From assembly GCF_003344965.1 (NCBI RefSeq), contig NZ_CP031194.1, positions 6,944,001-7,008,000 on the forward strand: a stretch of 64,000 bases of DNA, in the 5' to 3' direction. Below, piece by piece: positions 51,597-59,621 of this stretch (position 1 is its first letter; every line of letters begins with the position of its first letter). Made by a program: the position numbers and the translations under genes. A model generated the notes under the pieces. It was not told the DNA's origin. It did no database searches and saw only the letters and a list, made by a program, of their open reading frames with translations. The DNA is from Streptomyces paludis (lineage in GTDB: Bacteria; Actinomycetota; Actinomycetes; Streptomycetales; Streptomycetaceae).

Positions 51597-52991
51597 ATGA
51601 CCACCGAACCCGAGGGCTTCGACCTGGGAAAGCTCCTCGCCGAGCGGAGCGCGGAGCGCTACGAGCTGCACACCCGGTATCTCAACCACCAACTCCCGCG
51701 CATGCTGCGCACCATCGGCTTCGACCGCGTCTACGAACGGGCCGAGGGCGCCTACTTCTGGGACGACCGGGGCGACGACTACCTCGACATGCTCGCCGGC
51801 TTCGGGGTGATGGGCCTCGGCCGGCACCACCCCGTCGTCCGCAAGGCGCTCCACGACGTCCTCGACGCCTCCCTCGCCGACCTCACCCGCTTCGACTGCC
51901 AGCCGCTGCCCGGACTGCTCGCCGAGCGGCTCCTCGCCCACAGCCCCCACCTCGACCGGGTGTTCTTCGGCAACAGCGGTACGGAAGCGGTCGAGACCGC
52001 GCTCAAGTTCGCCCGTTACGCCACCGGAAAGCCGCGGATCCTCTACTGCCCGCACGCCTTCCACGGGCTGACCACCGGCTCCCTCTCCGTCAACGGAGAG
52101 GACGGCTTCCGCGACGGATTCGCCCCCCTGCTGCCCGACACCGCGATCCCGCTCGGCGATCTCGACGCGCTCGAACGGGAGCTGCGCCGCGGCGATGTGG
52201 CCGCCTTCGTGGTCGAGCCGATCCAGGGCAAGGGCGTCCACGCGGCGCCGCCCGGCTTTCTGCGGGCCGCGCAGGAGCTGCTGCACCGCCACAAGGCGCT
52301 GCTCATCGCCGACGAGGTGCAGACCGGACTCGGCAGGACCGGCGACTTTTACGCGTACCAGCACGAGGACGGCGTCGAACCGGACCTGGTCTGTGTGGCC
52401 AAGGCGCTCTCCGGCGGCTATGTGCCCGTCGGCGCGACGCTCGGCAAGGACTGGATCTTCCAGAAGGTCTACTCCTCGATGGACCGCGTCCTGGTCCACT
52501 CGGCGAGCTTCGGCTCGAACGCCCAGGCCATGGCGGCCGGTCTGGCCGTCCTCTCGGTGATGGCGGACGAGGAGATCGTCGCCAACGCGCGGGCCACCGG
52601 CGATCTGCTCAGGACCCGGCTGGCGGCGCTCGTCGACCGCTACGAGCTGCTGTCGGAGGTACGCGGCCGGGGCCTGATGATCGGTATCGAGTTCGGCCGG
52701 CCCCGATCGGTGCGGCTGCGCGGCCGCTGGACGATGCTCCAGGCCGCCCGCAAGGGGCTCTTCGCACAGATGGTGGTCGTACCGCTGCTCCAGAAGCACC
52801 GTATCCTCACCCAGGTCTCCGGCGACCGGCTGGAAGTGATCAAGCTGATTCCGCCGCTGACCATCGGTGAACGGGAGGTTGACCGCTTCGTGACCGCCTT
52901 CACGGCCGTCATGGACGACGCCCACAGCGGTGGCGGCCTCATGTGGGACTTCGGACGGACCCTGGTGAAACAGGCCGTCGCCAACCGGTAG
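51597..52991 (+). CDS. hpnO: Class III aminotransferase (HpnO-like, hopanoid side-chain amination)
   Basis: The 464-residue PLP enzyme has the class III fold: NSGTEAVETALKFARYATGK for PLP phosphate binding, CPHAFHGLTTGSLSVNG, IADEVQTGLGRTGDFYAY with the pyridine-binding Asp, and the Schiff-base Lys269 in CVAKALSGGYVPVGA. Its place at the end of the hopanoid operon suggests formation of 35-aminobacteriohopanetriol from the aldehyde, as for HpnO. AAGGAGG precedes the ATG. Because it may have its own promoter or depend on read-through past the hairpin, expression could differ from the upstream genes. Acetylornithine-type activity is an alternative. Confidence 0.88.
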   Translation: MTTEPEGFDLGKLLAERSAERYELHTRYLNHQLPRMLRTIGFDRVYERAEGAYFWDDRGDDYLDMLAGFGVMGLGRHHPVVRKALHDVLDASLADLTRFDCQPLPGLLAERLLAHSPHLDRVFFGNSGTEAVETALKFARYATGKPRILYCPHAFHGLTTGSLSVNGEDGFRDGFAPLLPDTAIPLGDLDALERELRRGDVAAFVVEPIQGKGVHAAPPGFLRAAQELLHRHKALLIADEVQTGLGRTGDFYAYQHEDGVEPDLVCVAKALSGGYVPVGATLGKDWIFQKVYSSMDRVLVHSASFGSNAQAMAAGLAVLSVMADEEIVANARATGDLLRTRLAALVDRYELLSEVRGRGLMIGIEFGRPRSVRLRGRWTMLQAARKGLFAQMVVVPLLQKHRILTQVSGDRLEVIKLIPPLTIGEREVDRFVTAFTAVMDDAHSGGGLMWDFGRTLVKQAVANR

Positions 52992-53012
52992 ATCCTCTTC
53001 GAAGCGGGCGGG

Positions 53013-53053
53013 TTGCCTCTGGGGCAAGAAATTTGCCTCTGAGGAAAGATACT
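53013..53053 (+). promoter_or_regulatory. Tandem operators and -10 box of the XRE-cupin gene
   Basis: TTGCCTCTGGGGCAA at 53013-53027 and TTTGCCTCTGAGGAAA at 53032-53047 are adjacent palindromes with half-site TTGCCTC/GAGGCAA, spaced 19 bases apart. GATACT at 53048-53053 is a plausible -10 box directly after them, so the sites cover the -35 region of the promoter. The layout fits negative autoregulation by the XRE-cupin protein encoded just downstream. Confidence 0.68.
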
Positions 53054-53067
53054 GGCGCAATGGGGGC

Positions 53068-53691
53068 ATGAGCACACCTCCCGCCGGAGAGGCGGCCGGC
53101 GAACTGCCCGAACAGCTCCCCGACGTCGCGCCCCGCCTGCGCGAGCTGCGCCGGGGCCGCCGCCTCACCCTGGAGGCCGCGGCCCGCCGGGCCGGGCTGT
53201 CGCCCGCGCACCTCTCCCGGCTGGAGACGGGGCGCCGGCAGCCGTCGCTGCCCATGCTGCTCGGTCTGGCCCGTATCTACGGTACGACCGTCTCCGAACT
53301 GCTCGGGGAGGTGACGCCCGAGCGCGACCCCATCGTCCGGGCCGGCCGGCCGGTGCCCGCGGAGGCCGACGGCTGGACGTACCACCAGGCCGGCAGCCCC
53401 GGCCGGGCGATGCAGCCGCTGCGCCTCCAGGTGCCGTACGGGGCACAGGGGGACCTCGTCCGGGTCCACCCGGGGGAGGAGTGGCTCTATGTCCTTACCG
53501 GGCCGCTGCGGCTCTACCTCGGCGACACCGCGCATGTGCTCGCGCCCGGGGACAGCGCGCACTTCGACTCGCTCACCCCGCACCGGATCGCCGCGGCCGG
53601 TCCCGGGGGGACCGAGCTGCTCTTCGTCCACACCCTGTTGCAGAGTCCCGCCACCGAGCTGTGCCTCGGCGGCGGGGCCCGTCGCAGCTGA
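53068..53691 (+). CDS. XRE-family regulator with C-terminal cupin domain
   Basis: The 207-residue protein has an N-terminal XRE helix-turn-helix (LRELRRGRRLTLEAAARRAGLSPAHLSRLETGRRQPS) and a C-terminal cupin (VRVHPGEEWLYVLTGPLRLYLGDTAHVLAPGDSAHFDSLTPHRI). The cupin would sense a small ligand and the HTH would repress or activate. Tandem palindromes cover the promoter, suggesting autoregulation. The gene follows the hopanoid aminotransferase and precedes a small membrane protein with a 23-base gap, the order I recall in S. coelicolor (SCO6770-6771). A role in hopanoid gene control is plausible but unproven. Confidence 0.9.
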   Translation: MSTPPAGEAAGELPEQLPDVAPRLRELRRGRRLTLEAAARRAGLSPAHLSRLETGRRQPSLPMLLGLARIYGTTVSELLGEVTPERDPIVRAGRPVPAEADGWTYHQAGSPGRAMQPLRLQVPYGAQGDLVRVHPGEEWLYVLTGPLRLYLGDTAHVLAPGDSAHFDSLTPHRIAAAGPGGTELLFVHTLLQSPATELCLGGGARRS

Positions 53692-53714
53692 CCCGCCGAG
53701 AGAGGCCCGCCGCC

Positions 53715-53912
53715 ATGTCGGAGACAGAGAAGCCCGTGCCCGCCACCGGTCCCGCGGATCCGGCCGGGCCGGAGCCCCGGCCGGAACGGATCATGGACGA
53801 GGAGAAGAAGTTCCCCCGGGGGCTGGTCATCCGGCTCTTCGCCTATCTGGTGGCGGGCCATCTCTTCGCCGCGTTCCTCTACCTGCTCTTCGAGATGGGC
53901 GGCAGGGGGTAG
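53715..53912 (+). CDS. DUF6126 small single-span membrane protein
   Basis: The 65-residue protein has a charged N-terminal half (MDEEKKFPRG) and one membrane helix (GLVIRLFAYLVAGHLFAAFLYLLF) near the C terminus. It corresponds to the DUF6126 mini-proteins that commonly follow an XRE-cupin regulator in Streptomyces. The two genes almost certainly form one transcript (23 bases apart). A transport, regulator-tethering or stress role is possible; nothing in the sequence decides. It stops seven bases short of the convergent phosphatase gene. Confidence 0.8.
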   Translation: MSETEKPVPATGPADPAGPEPRPERIMDEEKKFPRGLVIRLFAYLVAGHLFAAFLYLLFEMGGRG

Positions 53913-53918
53913 ACCGCG

Positions 53919-54755
53919 TCAGCCGTTGCCGTCGCCGTTGCTGTCGCCGTCGTCGAGGAGCCGGGCGCGCAGCCGGTCGCGGGTCGCGGGGGTGAGTCCG
54001 AGCCCCTCGGAGAGATAGCGGTCGGTGCTGCCCCAGGTGGTGGTGATGCTCTCGAAGGCCGCCGCGAGGTACTCGGCGCGGGCGTCGAAGAGCGGGCTGA
54101 GCAGCTCCATCACCTCGGCGGACTCGTCGGCCGGGGAGCCGTCGCCGCGGCGGACCCGGTAGCGGCGGTGCGGGTCGTTCGACTTGAGGTAGTCGGCCTC
54201 GATCGCGTCGGGCTCGACCCCGACCGCGAGCAGGGCGATCGCGACGGAGAGCCCGGCGCGGTCCTTGCCCGCCGCGCAGTGCATCAGCGCCGGGACGCTG
54301 TCCTCGGCGAGCGCGTGCAGCACCCGGCTGTGCTCGGCGGTGCGGTCCGTGATGATCGTCCGGTACGAGCCGATCATCCGGGCCGCCGCCCTGTCCTCCG
54401 AGAGGAGCGAGCGCAGTTGGCCGAGATCGCCGTCCCGCACCATCCGCCAGAACTCGGCGCCGTCGGCCGGGTCGGAGAGCGGGATGTTCACATGCCGGAC
54501 GCCGGGCAGTGCCACATCCTCGCCGTCCAGCTTCATATCGGCGGAGTTGCGGAAGTCGAAGACCGTGTGCAGCCCCAGGCCGGTGAGGAACGCCGCGTCG
54601 GCGTCGGTGGCGTGGGCGAGATGGCCGCTGCGGAAGAGCGTGCCGCCGCGCACCCGCCGGCCGTCCGTGGTCGGCAGGCCGCCCACGTCACGGAAGTTGC
54701 GCACACCGGACAGTTCGGGCTCTGTCGACGGGACTTGCGGCAGCTGCTGCGTCAC
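53919..54755 (-). CDS. Tyrosine-protein phosphatase (Y_phosphatase3 type)
   Basis: The 278-residue protein has the CX5R phosphatase loop HCAAGKDRAG and the N-terminal GVRNFRDVGGLPTTDGRRVRGGTLFRSGHL typical of the actinobacterial PtpB-like family. It would remove phosphate from Tyr or phosphoinositide-like substrates in the cytoplasm. The GTG at 54755 follows GGAGGAG. It is convergent with the DUF6126 gene and separated from the riboswitch-controlled endopeptidase by a long non-coding region. A mycobacterial PtpB-like dual specificity is possible. Confidence 0.92.
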   Translation of the reverse strand: MTQQLPQVPSTEPELSGVRNFRDVGGLPTTDGRRVRGGTLFRSGHLAHATDADAAFLTGLGLHTVFDFRNSADMKLDGEDVALPGVRHVNIPLSDPADGAEFWRMVRDGDLGQLRSLLSEDRAAARMIGSYRTIITDRTAEHSRVLHALAEDSVPALMHCAAGKDRAGLSVAIALLAVGVEPDAIEADYLKSNDPHRRYRVRRGDGSPADESAEVMELLSPLFDARAEYLAAAFESITTTWGSTDRYLSEGLGLTPATRDRLRARLLDDGDSNGDGNG

Positions 54756-55065
54756 GGCGGCTCCTCCGTGTCTGCCGTCGGCGCGGCTCGCCGACGAGGT
54801 CGTGTCCTGACGATACGACATGGGTTCGGAGCCGAGGAGGTGACCGCGAGGCATCTGTCCGTAATGACTCATTGAACCCAAACTGCCCTGTTAATAGGGG
54901 AGATGGGGTGCGGTCCGTGAGCGGAATCATAACGGTGACGTTCCGTGGCGGCGCCCTCGAAGGTAAAGCCAACCCCATGGGGGATTCGAAGATCGGTCAT
55001 CGACGCAGGGTGACGGGTGGTGCGTGATGATATTCCGGTCAACTCCTGCGGCTGAAAACAACTGC
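54756..55065. other. Long intergenic region between the phosphatase and endopeptidase genes
   Basis: About 310 bases hold no gene. The sequence is distinctly AT-richer than average (for example TAATGACTCATTGAACC near 54865 and GTTAATAGGGGAG near 54890), as expected for promoters. The phosphatase promoter on the minus strand must lie here but no box pair stands out. The plus-strand promoter of the riboswitch transcript begins at 55066. Confidence 0.45.
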
Positions 55066-55094
55066 TTGTACCGGACGTCCGACTCGCCTACGTT
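55066..55094 (+). promoter_or_regulatory. Promoter of the riboswitch-controlled endopeptidase gene
   Basis: TTGTAC at 55066-55071 and TACGTT at 55089-55094 are separated by exactly 17 bases, a good vegetative-type promoter. The predicted start near 55101 lies just before the first conserved block of the riboswitch. Confidence 0.72.
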
Positions 55095-55099
55095 CACCC

Positions 55100-55290
55100 T
55101 CAATCCGGGCGGAACGCCGAATCCTGCCACTGCCCGGGGACCCACACCCGAACCCTTCACGTGTGGCAGGAGCGGGGGACCCAGGCAGTACGCCGATCCG
55201 GGTGTTCCGGACCGGCTCGGGGTGAAGCCGCGCACCACGCGCGGCCGGGCAGCTCCAGCCCGAACCCGACAGCTCACCTCGTATGGCGCC
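55100..55290 (+). promoter_or_regulatory. ydaO/yuaA-type c-di-AMP riboswitch
   Basis: The leader contains the conserved blocks of this class in order: CGCCGAATCCTGCCA (55115-55129), GCAGGAGCGGGGGACCCAGG (about 55166-55185), TCGGGGTGAAGCCGC (about 55218-55232), and CCCGAACCCGACAGCTCACC (about 55259-55278), then the closing CTCGTA. These match the ydaO consensus as I know it for Streptomyces cell-wall hydrolase genes, where c-di-AMP binding turns expression off. The last block lies within 30 bases of the start codon, so the switch could act on transcription or ribosome access. Confidence 0.9.
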
Positions 55291-55304
55291 GGAGAGGAAC
55301 GCAC

Positions 55305-56351
55305 ATGCCCGCGAAGGGTAAGCACCGCCGACCGAAGAACAATCCGCTGTCGCGCCGCTTCATCGCCGCGAGTACGGGCGGCGCCGCCATCGCGCTGCCG
55401 CTCATCGGCGCCACCGGCGCGCACGCCGCCGGCCAGACCGCCCCCGCCGTCGCCCCGAAGGCGGCCCCGGCGACGACGGACACGGCGACGGCGCGGAGCG
55501 CGTCCACCACGAGCACGGCCACGGCGTCGACCGCGACCGCCGCGCAGGGGACCGCCGCCACGCAAATCGGCACCAGGACGACGGCCCGTACCTACTCCGT
55601 GGTCTCCGGCGACTATCTGTCGAAGATCGCCGTCGAGCAGCGGGTCAAGGGCGGCTGGCAGCGGCTGTACGAGGACAACCGCCAGGCCATCGGCGCCGAC
55701 CCCGGTCTGATCCACCCCGGGCTGAAGCTGACGCTCGGCGCGAAGGCGGCGTCGGCCGCCCCCGCCCGTACCTCGGCCGCCCCCACCCGTACGTCCTCCG
55801 CGCCGGCCGCGTCCGCTCCCCGGAGCGAGGCCCCGGCGAAGGCGTCCGAGTCCGCGTCGTCCGGCCGTACGTCCTCGGACTCCGGCACCTCCGCCGGTAC
55901 CTCCTCCGGCACGGCGTCGTCCAACACGGCCACGCAGACCACCGGTTCCGGCTTCCTCAAGCCCGTGGACGCGCCGATCGGCACGTCGTACCGCGCGTCG
56001 GGCGGCAGCTGGTCCAGCGGCTACCACACCGGTGTGGACTTCCTCGCCTCCGCCGGCTCCACCGTCCGGGCGGTCGGCACGGGCACCGTCGTCGCGGCCG
56101 GCTGGGGCGGCTCGTACGGCAACCAGGTCGTCGTCCAGCACAGCGACGGCAAGTACTCCCAGTACGCCCACCTCTCCGCGCTGTCCGTCTCCGCCGGGCA
56201 GAGCGTGAACGCCGGGCAGCAGATAGGCGTCTCCGGCGCCACCGGCAATGTCACGGGCCCCCACCTGCACTTCGAGATCCGCACCGGCCCGGACTACGGC
56301 TCGGACATCGACCCGGTGGCCTACCTCCGCTCGCAGGGCGTCACGGTCTGA
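55305..56351 (+). CDS. LysM and M23 domain cell-wall endopeptidase
   Basis: The 348-residue precursor has an N-terminal basic stretch and signal peptide (RRFIAASTGGAAIALPLIGATGAHA), a Ser/Thr/Ala-rich linker, a LysM domain at about 96-143 (TYSVVSGDYLSKIAVEQ...IHPGLKLTL) for peptidoglycan binding, a second low-complexity linker, and a C-terminal M23 zinc peptidase. The zinc ligands are the His and Asp of GYHTGVDFLA and the His of PHLHFEI. It cleaves peptide cross-bridges during growth or germination. A c-di-AMP riboswitch controls it. GGAGAGGA precedes the ATG, and a very strong terminator follows. Confidence 0.93.
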   Translation: MPAKGKHRRPKNNPLSRRFIAASTGGAAIALPLIGATGAHAAGQTAPAVAPKAAPATTDTATARSASTTSTATASTATAAQGTAATQIGTRTTARTYSVVSGDYLSKIAVEQRVKGGWQRLYEDNRQAIGADPGLIHPGLKLTLGAKAASAAPARTSAAPTRTSSAPAASAPRSEAPAKASESASSGRTSSDSGTSAGTSSGTASSNTATQTTGSGFLKPVDAPIGTSYRASGGSWSSGYHTGVDFLASAGSTVRAVGTGTVVAAGWGGSYGNQVVVQHSDGKYSQYAHLSALSVSAGQSVNAGQQIGVSGATGNVTGPHLHFEIRTGPDYGSDIDPVAYLRSQGVTV

Positions 56352-56378
56352 ACCCGCTCCCGACCGCGCCGCACGCGC

Positions 56379-56417
56379 GGCGACCGCCCGGCACCGCGGT
56401 GCCGGGCGGTCGCCTTT
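56379..56417 (+). terminator. Strong terminator after the M23 endopeptidase gene
   Basis: A 17-base perfect inverted repeat (56379-56395 with 56398-56414) leaves only a two-base centre and is followed by TTT at 56415-56417. It is the clearest intrinsic terminator in the window. Confidence 0.85.
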
Positions 56418-56526
56418 CCCCGGCTATTCCCGGTTGGGCGAAACTTGACGGATGGTGTTTCTCACCCACGGTCAACCCCTCCTTACGGTCGCGTAAGTCA
56501 CATGGCCGGGAGGAAGATGGTCCGCT

Positions 56527-57351
56527 GTGGCAGACGATTCGAGAACAACAAGAGGAAACAGCGGAATCGAGTCGTACGCGGCGATCGGCGACAGCTTCAC
56601 GGAAGGTGTGGGGGACCCAGGACCCGACGGGCGGTTCGTCGGCTGGGCGGACCGGCTGGCGGTCCTGCTCGCGGACCGGCTCCCGGACTCCGGCGCGACG
56701 GCCGACACCGCGCACGGGGACTTCCGCTACGCCAATCTCGCCGTACGCGGCCGGCTCCTGGACCAGGTCGTCGAGGAGCAGCTCCCCCGGGCGCGGGAAC
56801 TCGCCCCGGACCTGGTGACCTTCTGCGCGGGCGGGAACGACATCCTGCGGCCCGGCGGCGACCCCGACGATGTCGCGGAGCGCCTTGAGCGCGCCGTCGC
56901 CGATCTGACCGGCTCCGTCGGCACCGTCCTGCTGACCACCGGCTTCGACACCCGTGGCGTGCCCGTACTGCGCCATCTGCGCGGCAAGATCGCCACGTTC
57001 AACGAACACACCCGGGCCATCGCGGACCGCTACGGCTGTCCCGTACTCGACCTCTGGTCCCTCCGGACCGTCCAGGACCGGCGGGCCTGGGACGGCGACC
57101 GGCTGCATCTGTCGCCCGAGGGGCACACCCGGGTCGCGCTGCGCGCCGCCCAGGTGCTCGGCGTCGAGGTGCCCGCGGACCCGGACCAGCCGTGGCCGCC
57201 GCTGCCGCCGCGCGGCACCCTGGAGGAACGGCGCGACGACATCCACTGGGCGCGCGAGTACCTGGTGCCGTGGATCGGGCGCAGGCTGCGCGGCGAGTCC
57301 TCGGGCGACCACGTCCAGGCGAAGCGGCCCGACCTGCTGCCGCTGCCCTGA
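56527..57351 (+). CDS. SGNH/GDSL family hydrolase
   Basis: The 274-residue protein has the SGNH blocks: GDSFTEG with the nucleophilic Ser (block I), ANLAVRG with the oxyanion Gly/Arg region (block II), FCAGGNDI (block III) and DRLHLSPEGH with the catalytic Asp and His (block V). It probably hydrolyses an acyl or acetyl ester. No signal peptide is seen, so it acts in the cytoplasm. The GTG at 56527 follows GGGAGGAAG at a rather long 12-base spacing, so the start is somewhat uncertain. It is convergent with the STM4011-4015 operon. Its physiological substrate is unknown. Confidence 0.9.
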   Translation: MADDSRTTRGNSGIESYAAIGDSFTEGVGDPGPDGRFVGWADRLAVLLADRLPDSGATADTAHGDFRYANLAVRGRLLDQVVEEQLPRARELAPDLVTFCAGGNDILRPGGDPDDVAERLERAVADLTGSVGTVLLTTGFDTRGVPVLRHLRGKIATFNEHTRAIADRYGCPVLDLWSLRTVQDRRAWDGDRLHLSPEGHTRVALRAAQVLGVEVPADPDQPWPPLPPRGTLEERRDDIHWAREYLVPWIGRRLRGESSGDHVQAKRPDLLPLP

Positions 57352-57367
57352 GCATCCGGTCCCGGCG

Positions 57368-58264
57368 CTACGGGCGCGCCGGGACCACCGCGGGGAGCGC
57401 CGCCGGGGCCCGGGGCGGGAGCGGTCCGGCAGGGATCCGCTCCAGGACGCCCCCGGCGAAGACGTCGTACAGCGGCAGCGTCTCCAGGTGCACATAGCCG
57501 ATGTGGCAGTCGCAGACCGCGAGCGGGCAGGCCCGGGGCGCGAGCGCGCGCCGGTAGGAGCCGTCGTACAGATTGCCCAGCTCGGCGGGGACGAAGTGGC
57601 AGCGCCGTACGGTGCCCTCGCCGTCCACGGAGATCACCGACTCGCCCGTCCGGCAGGGCAGTCCGGCCGAACGGTGCGGATCGCGGCTGTACGGGAAGAG
57701 CGGGTCCAGCTCCGTCCAGCGCGCGGCCTCCTCGTCCGTGTAGCGGTGCCCGTCCGCCGCGTTGACCCAGAGATAGACGTGCGCGGGCAGCTCGGCGCGC
57801 AGCCGGCGGGCCTGCTCCAGATGGTCTCCGAGACCGACGACGCCCACGCTGAAGCGGATACCGAGCGCCGTCAGCTCGTGCGCCTTCGTCAGAAAGCGGT
57901 CGTACGGCGTCTGTCCGGGGTGATACGTGCACCACAGCGCGAGCTTCGCCGGGTCCGCGTCCGCCAGCCAGCCGGTGCGGCAGCTCAGATTCGTCTGGAT
58001 CGCCACCCGGCGCAGATGCGGCAGCCGCGACAGCTCCACCAGCGTCCGCCGGTACCAGGACCGCGTCAGGCCCTCGCCCCAGGGCGTGAACAGCACCGAC
58101 AGCCGGTCCTCCCCGGGCCGCGCGGCCCAGCCGGCGAACCGCTCCAGCGCGGCCCGGTCGGCGCGCAGCTGATCGCCGCTGTCCCGCCGCTTCGCGAACG
58201 GGCAGTACGGGCAGTCGTAGTCGCAGGAGGCGAGCGGCCCGCGGTAGAGGATCGTCAGGTCCAC
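57368..58264 (-). CDS. STM4011 family radical SAM protein
   Basis: The 298-residue protein is a radical SAM enzyme with the cluster motif CDYDCPYC (Cys14, Cys18, Cys21) right at the N terminus. VLFTPWGEGLTRSW and AIQTNLSCRTGW follow as the SAM-binding strands. A second Cys-rich region near the C terminus (RRCHFVPAELGNLYD and ACPLAVCDCHIGYVH) could bind an auxiliary 4Fe-4S cluster as in SPASM-type maturases. It matches the STM4011 family named after Salmonella, for which I know no reaction. Last gene of a five-gene operon, starting (GTG) seven bases after the STM4012 gene. Confidence 0.85.
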   Translation of the reverse strand: MDLTILYRGPLASCDYDCPYCPFAKRRDSGDQLRADRAALERFAGWAARPGEDRLSVLFTPWGEGLTRSWYRRTLVELSRLPHLRRVAIQTNLSCRTGWLADADPAKLALWCTYHPGQTPYDRFLTKAHELTALGIRFSVGVVGLGDHLEQARRLRAELPAHVYLWVNAADGHRYTDEEAARWTELDPLFPYSRDPHRSAGLPCRTGESVISVDGEGTVRRCHFVPAELGNLYDGSYRRALAPRACPLAVCDCHIGYVHLETLPLYDVFAGGVLERIPAGPLPPRAPAALPAVVPARP

Positions 58265-58271
58265 AGCGGCC

Positions 58272-59621
58272 TCACTTCGGCAGATACGCGGCCATGGCGG
58301 CCCGTACGGCGGGGGAGAAGAGCGCCGGGCCCAGCGCGTCCGAGTGCGCCAGCCCCTCGGGGGAGAGCCGCAGCAGCCCGGGGCCCGCCGCCGGGTCCAG
58401 CCAGCCGAGCGCCGCGAACCGGGCCAGCTCGGCCGGGAAGTCCTCGGCGGGCCCGCCGCCGAACCGCTCGCGGTAGTCGGCCACCTCCATCCCCGCGGCC
58501 TGGAGCAGCGACTGGAGCAGATGGCGGCGGCGCGCCTCGTCCCCGTCGACCCGGCGGCCGACCTCCGCGCGCGAGAAGTCCTCCGTCGTCGTGTACGCGT
58601 CGATGATCGACCGTATCTCGCGCATGTCGACGGCGTAGTCGAAGGAGTAGTGGAGCGTGGCGGTGTACGAACGGGCCCCGCAGCCCAGGCCGATCATGCC
58701 GTCGGTCTGGCACGCGTAGTCGTCGGCGCCTTCGGACGGCGCGTCGGGCCGCCGGAACATCCGCATGGACCGCTGCTCGTACCCCTGGGCGAGGAGATGG
58801 TCCCGGCCCTGCCGGTAGAGCCGCAGCCGCTGCTCGTCCCAGGCCGCGTCGCCGCTCGCGCCGAGCCTGCCGAGGCCGGTGAGCGGACGGACGTACAGCG
58901 GATAGAGATACAGCTCCTCGGGCCGCCAGGCCAGCGCGGCGTCCAGCGAGCGGCGCCAGCTCGCCGGGGTCTGGCCGTCGATGCCGTAGATCAGATCGAT
59001 GTTGAGGACGGGGAAGCGCGCGTCGCGGATCCGGCCGAGCGCCGCCTCGACCTCGGCGCGCCGCTGCGGACGTACGGCCGCCCGCGCCTCCTCCTCGACG
59101 AAGCTCTGGACGCCGATGCTCAGCCGGGTGGCGCCGCGGTCGGCGAGGACGGCGAGCCGGTCGGCGGTGGCCGTGGCGGGGGAGGTCTCGACGGAGAGCG
59201 GCACGGCCCGCAGATCGGCGCCGGCGCCGGTCTCCGCGATGTCGCACAGCCGGTCCAGCTCCCCGGCGGTGAGGAAGGTCGGGGTGCCGCCGCCGAAGGC
59301 CGCGGCGGCGAACCGTACGGGACCGTCGTCCCCCAGCGCCTCCCGGACGGCGGTCGCCTGCCGGGCGAGGGCGTCGAGATAGCGCGTCGTCAGCTCGCCG
59401 GGCGCGCCGATCCGGGTGAAGAGATTGCAGAAGCCGCAGCGGACTTCGCAGAACGGGATGTGCAGATAGAGCGAGAGGGCGTCCGTGCGCTGCCCGGCCC
59501 ACAGCGCGCGCAGCGCGGGCCGGTCCGGCAGCGGACGGTAGGCCGTCTTGTGCGGATAGGCGTAGACATAGCTCTCGTACGGGCGGACCGCGGCGGGCGC
59601 GGTCACGGGGGCGGTGCTCAT
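58272..59621 (-). CDS. STM4012 family radical SAM protein (HemN-like)
   Basis: The 449-residue protein is HemN-like. The radical SAM motif is CEVRCGFC (Cys58, Cys62, Cys65) in LYLHIPFCEVRCGFCNLF, followed by AAFGGGTPTFLTAGELDRL, SVETSPAT, RLSIGVQSFVEEE and NIDLIYGIDGQT, then a C-terminal HemN-type winged region. It belongs to the STM4012 family, distinct from coproporphyrinogen oxidase and heme chaperone HemW. The ATG at 59621 overlaps the stop of the STM4013 gene in ATGA. With STM4011 it gives the operon two different radical SAM activities. The substrate is unknown. Confidence 0.85.
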   Translation of the reverse strand: MSTAPVTAPAAVRPYESYVYAYPHKTAYRPLPDRPALRALWAGQRTDALSLYLHIPFCEVRCGFCNLFTRIGAPGELTTRYLDALARQATAVREALGDDGPVRFAAAAFGGGTPTFLTAGELDRLCDIAETGAGADLRAVPLSVETSPATATADRLAVLADRGATRLSIGVQSFVEEEARAAVRPQRRAEVEAALGRIRDARFPVLNIDLIYGIDGQTPASWRRSLDAALAWRPEELYLYPLYVRPLTGLGRLGASGDAAWDEQRLRLYRQGRDHLLAQGYEQRSMRMFRRPDAPSEGADDYACQTDGMIGLGCGARSYTATLHYSFDYAVDMREIRSIIDAYTTTEDFSRAEVGRRVDGDEARRRHLLQSLLQAAGMEVADYRERFGGGPAEDFPAELARFAALGWLDPAAGPGLLRLSPEGLAHSDALGPALFSPAVRAAMAAYLPK

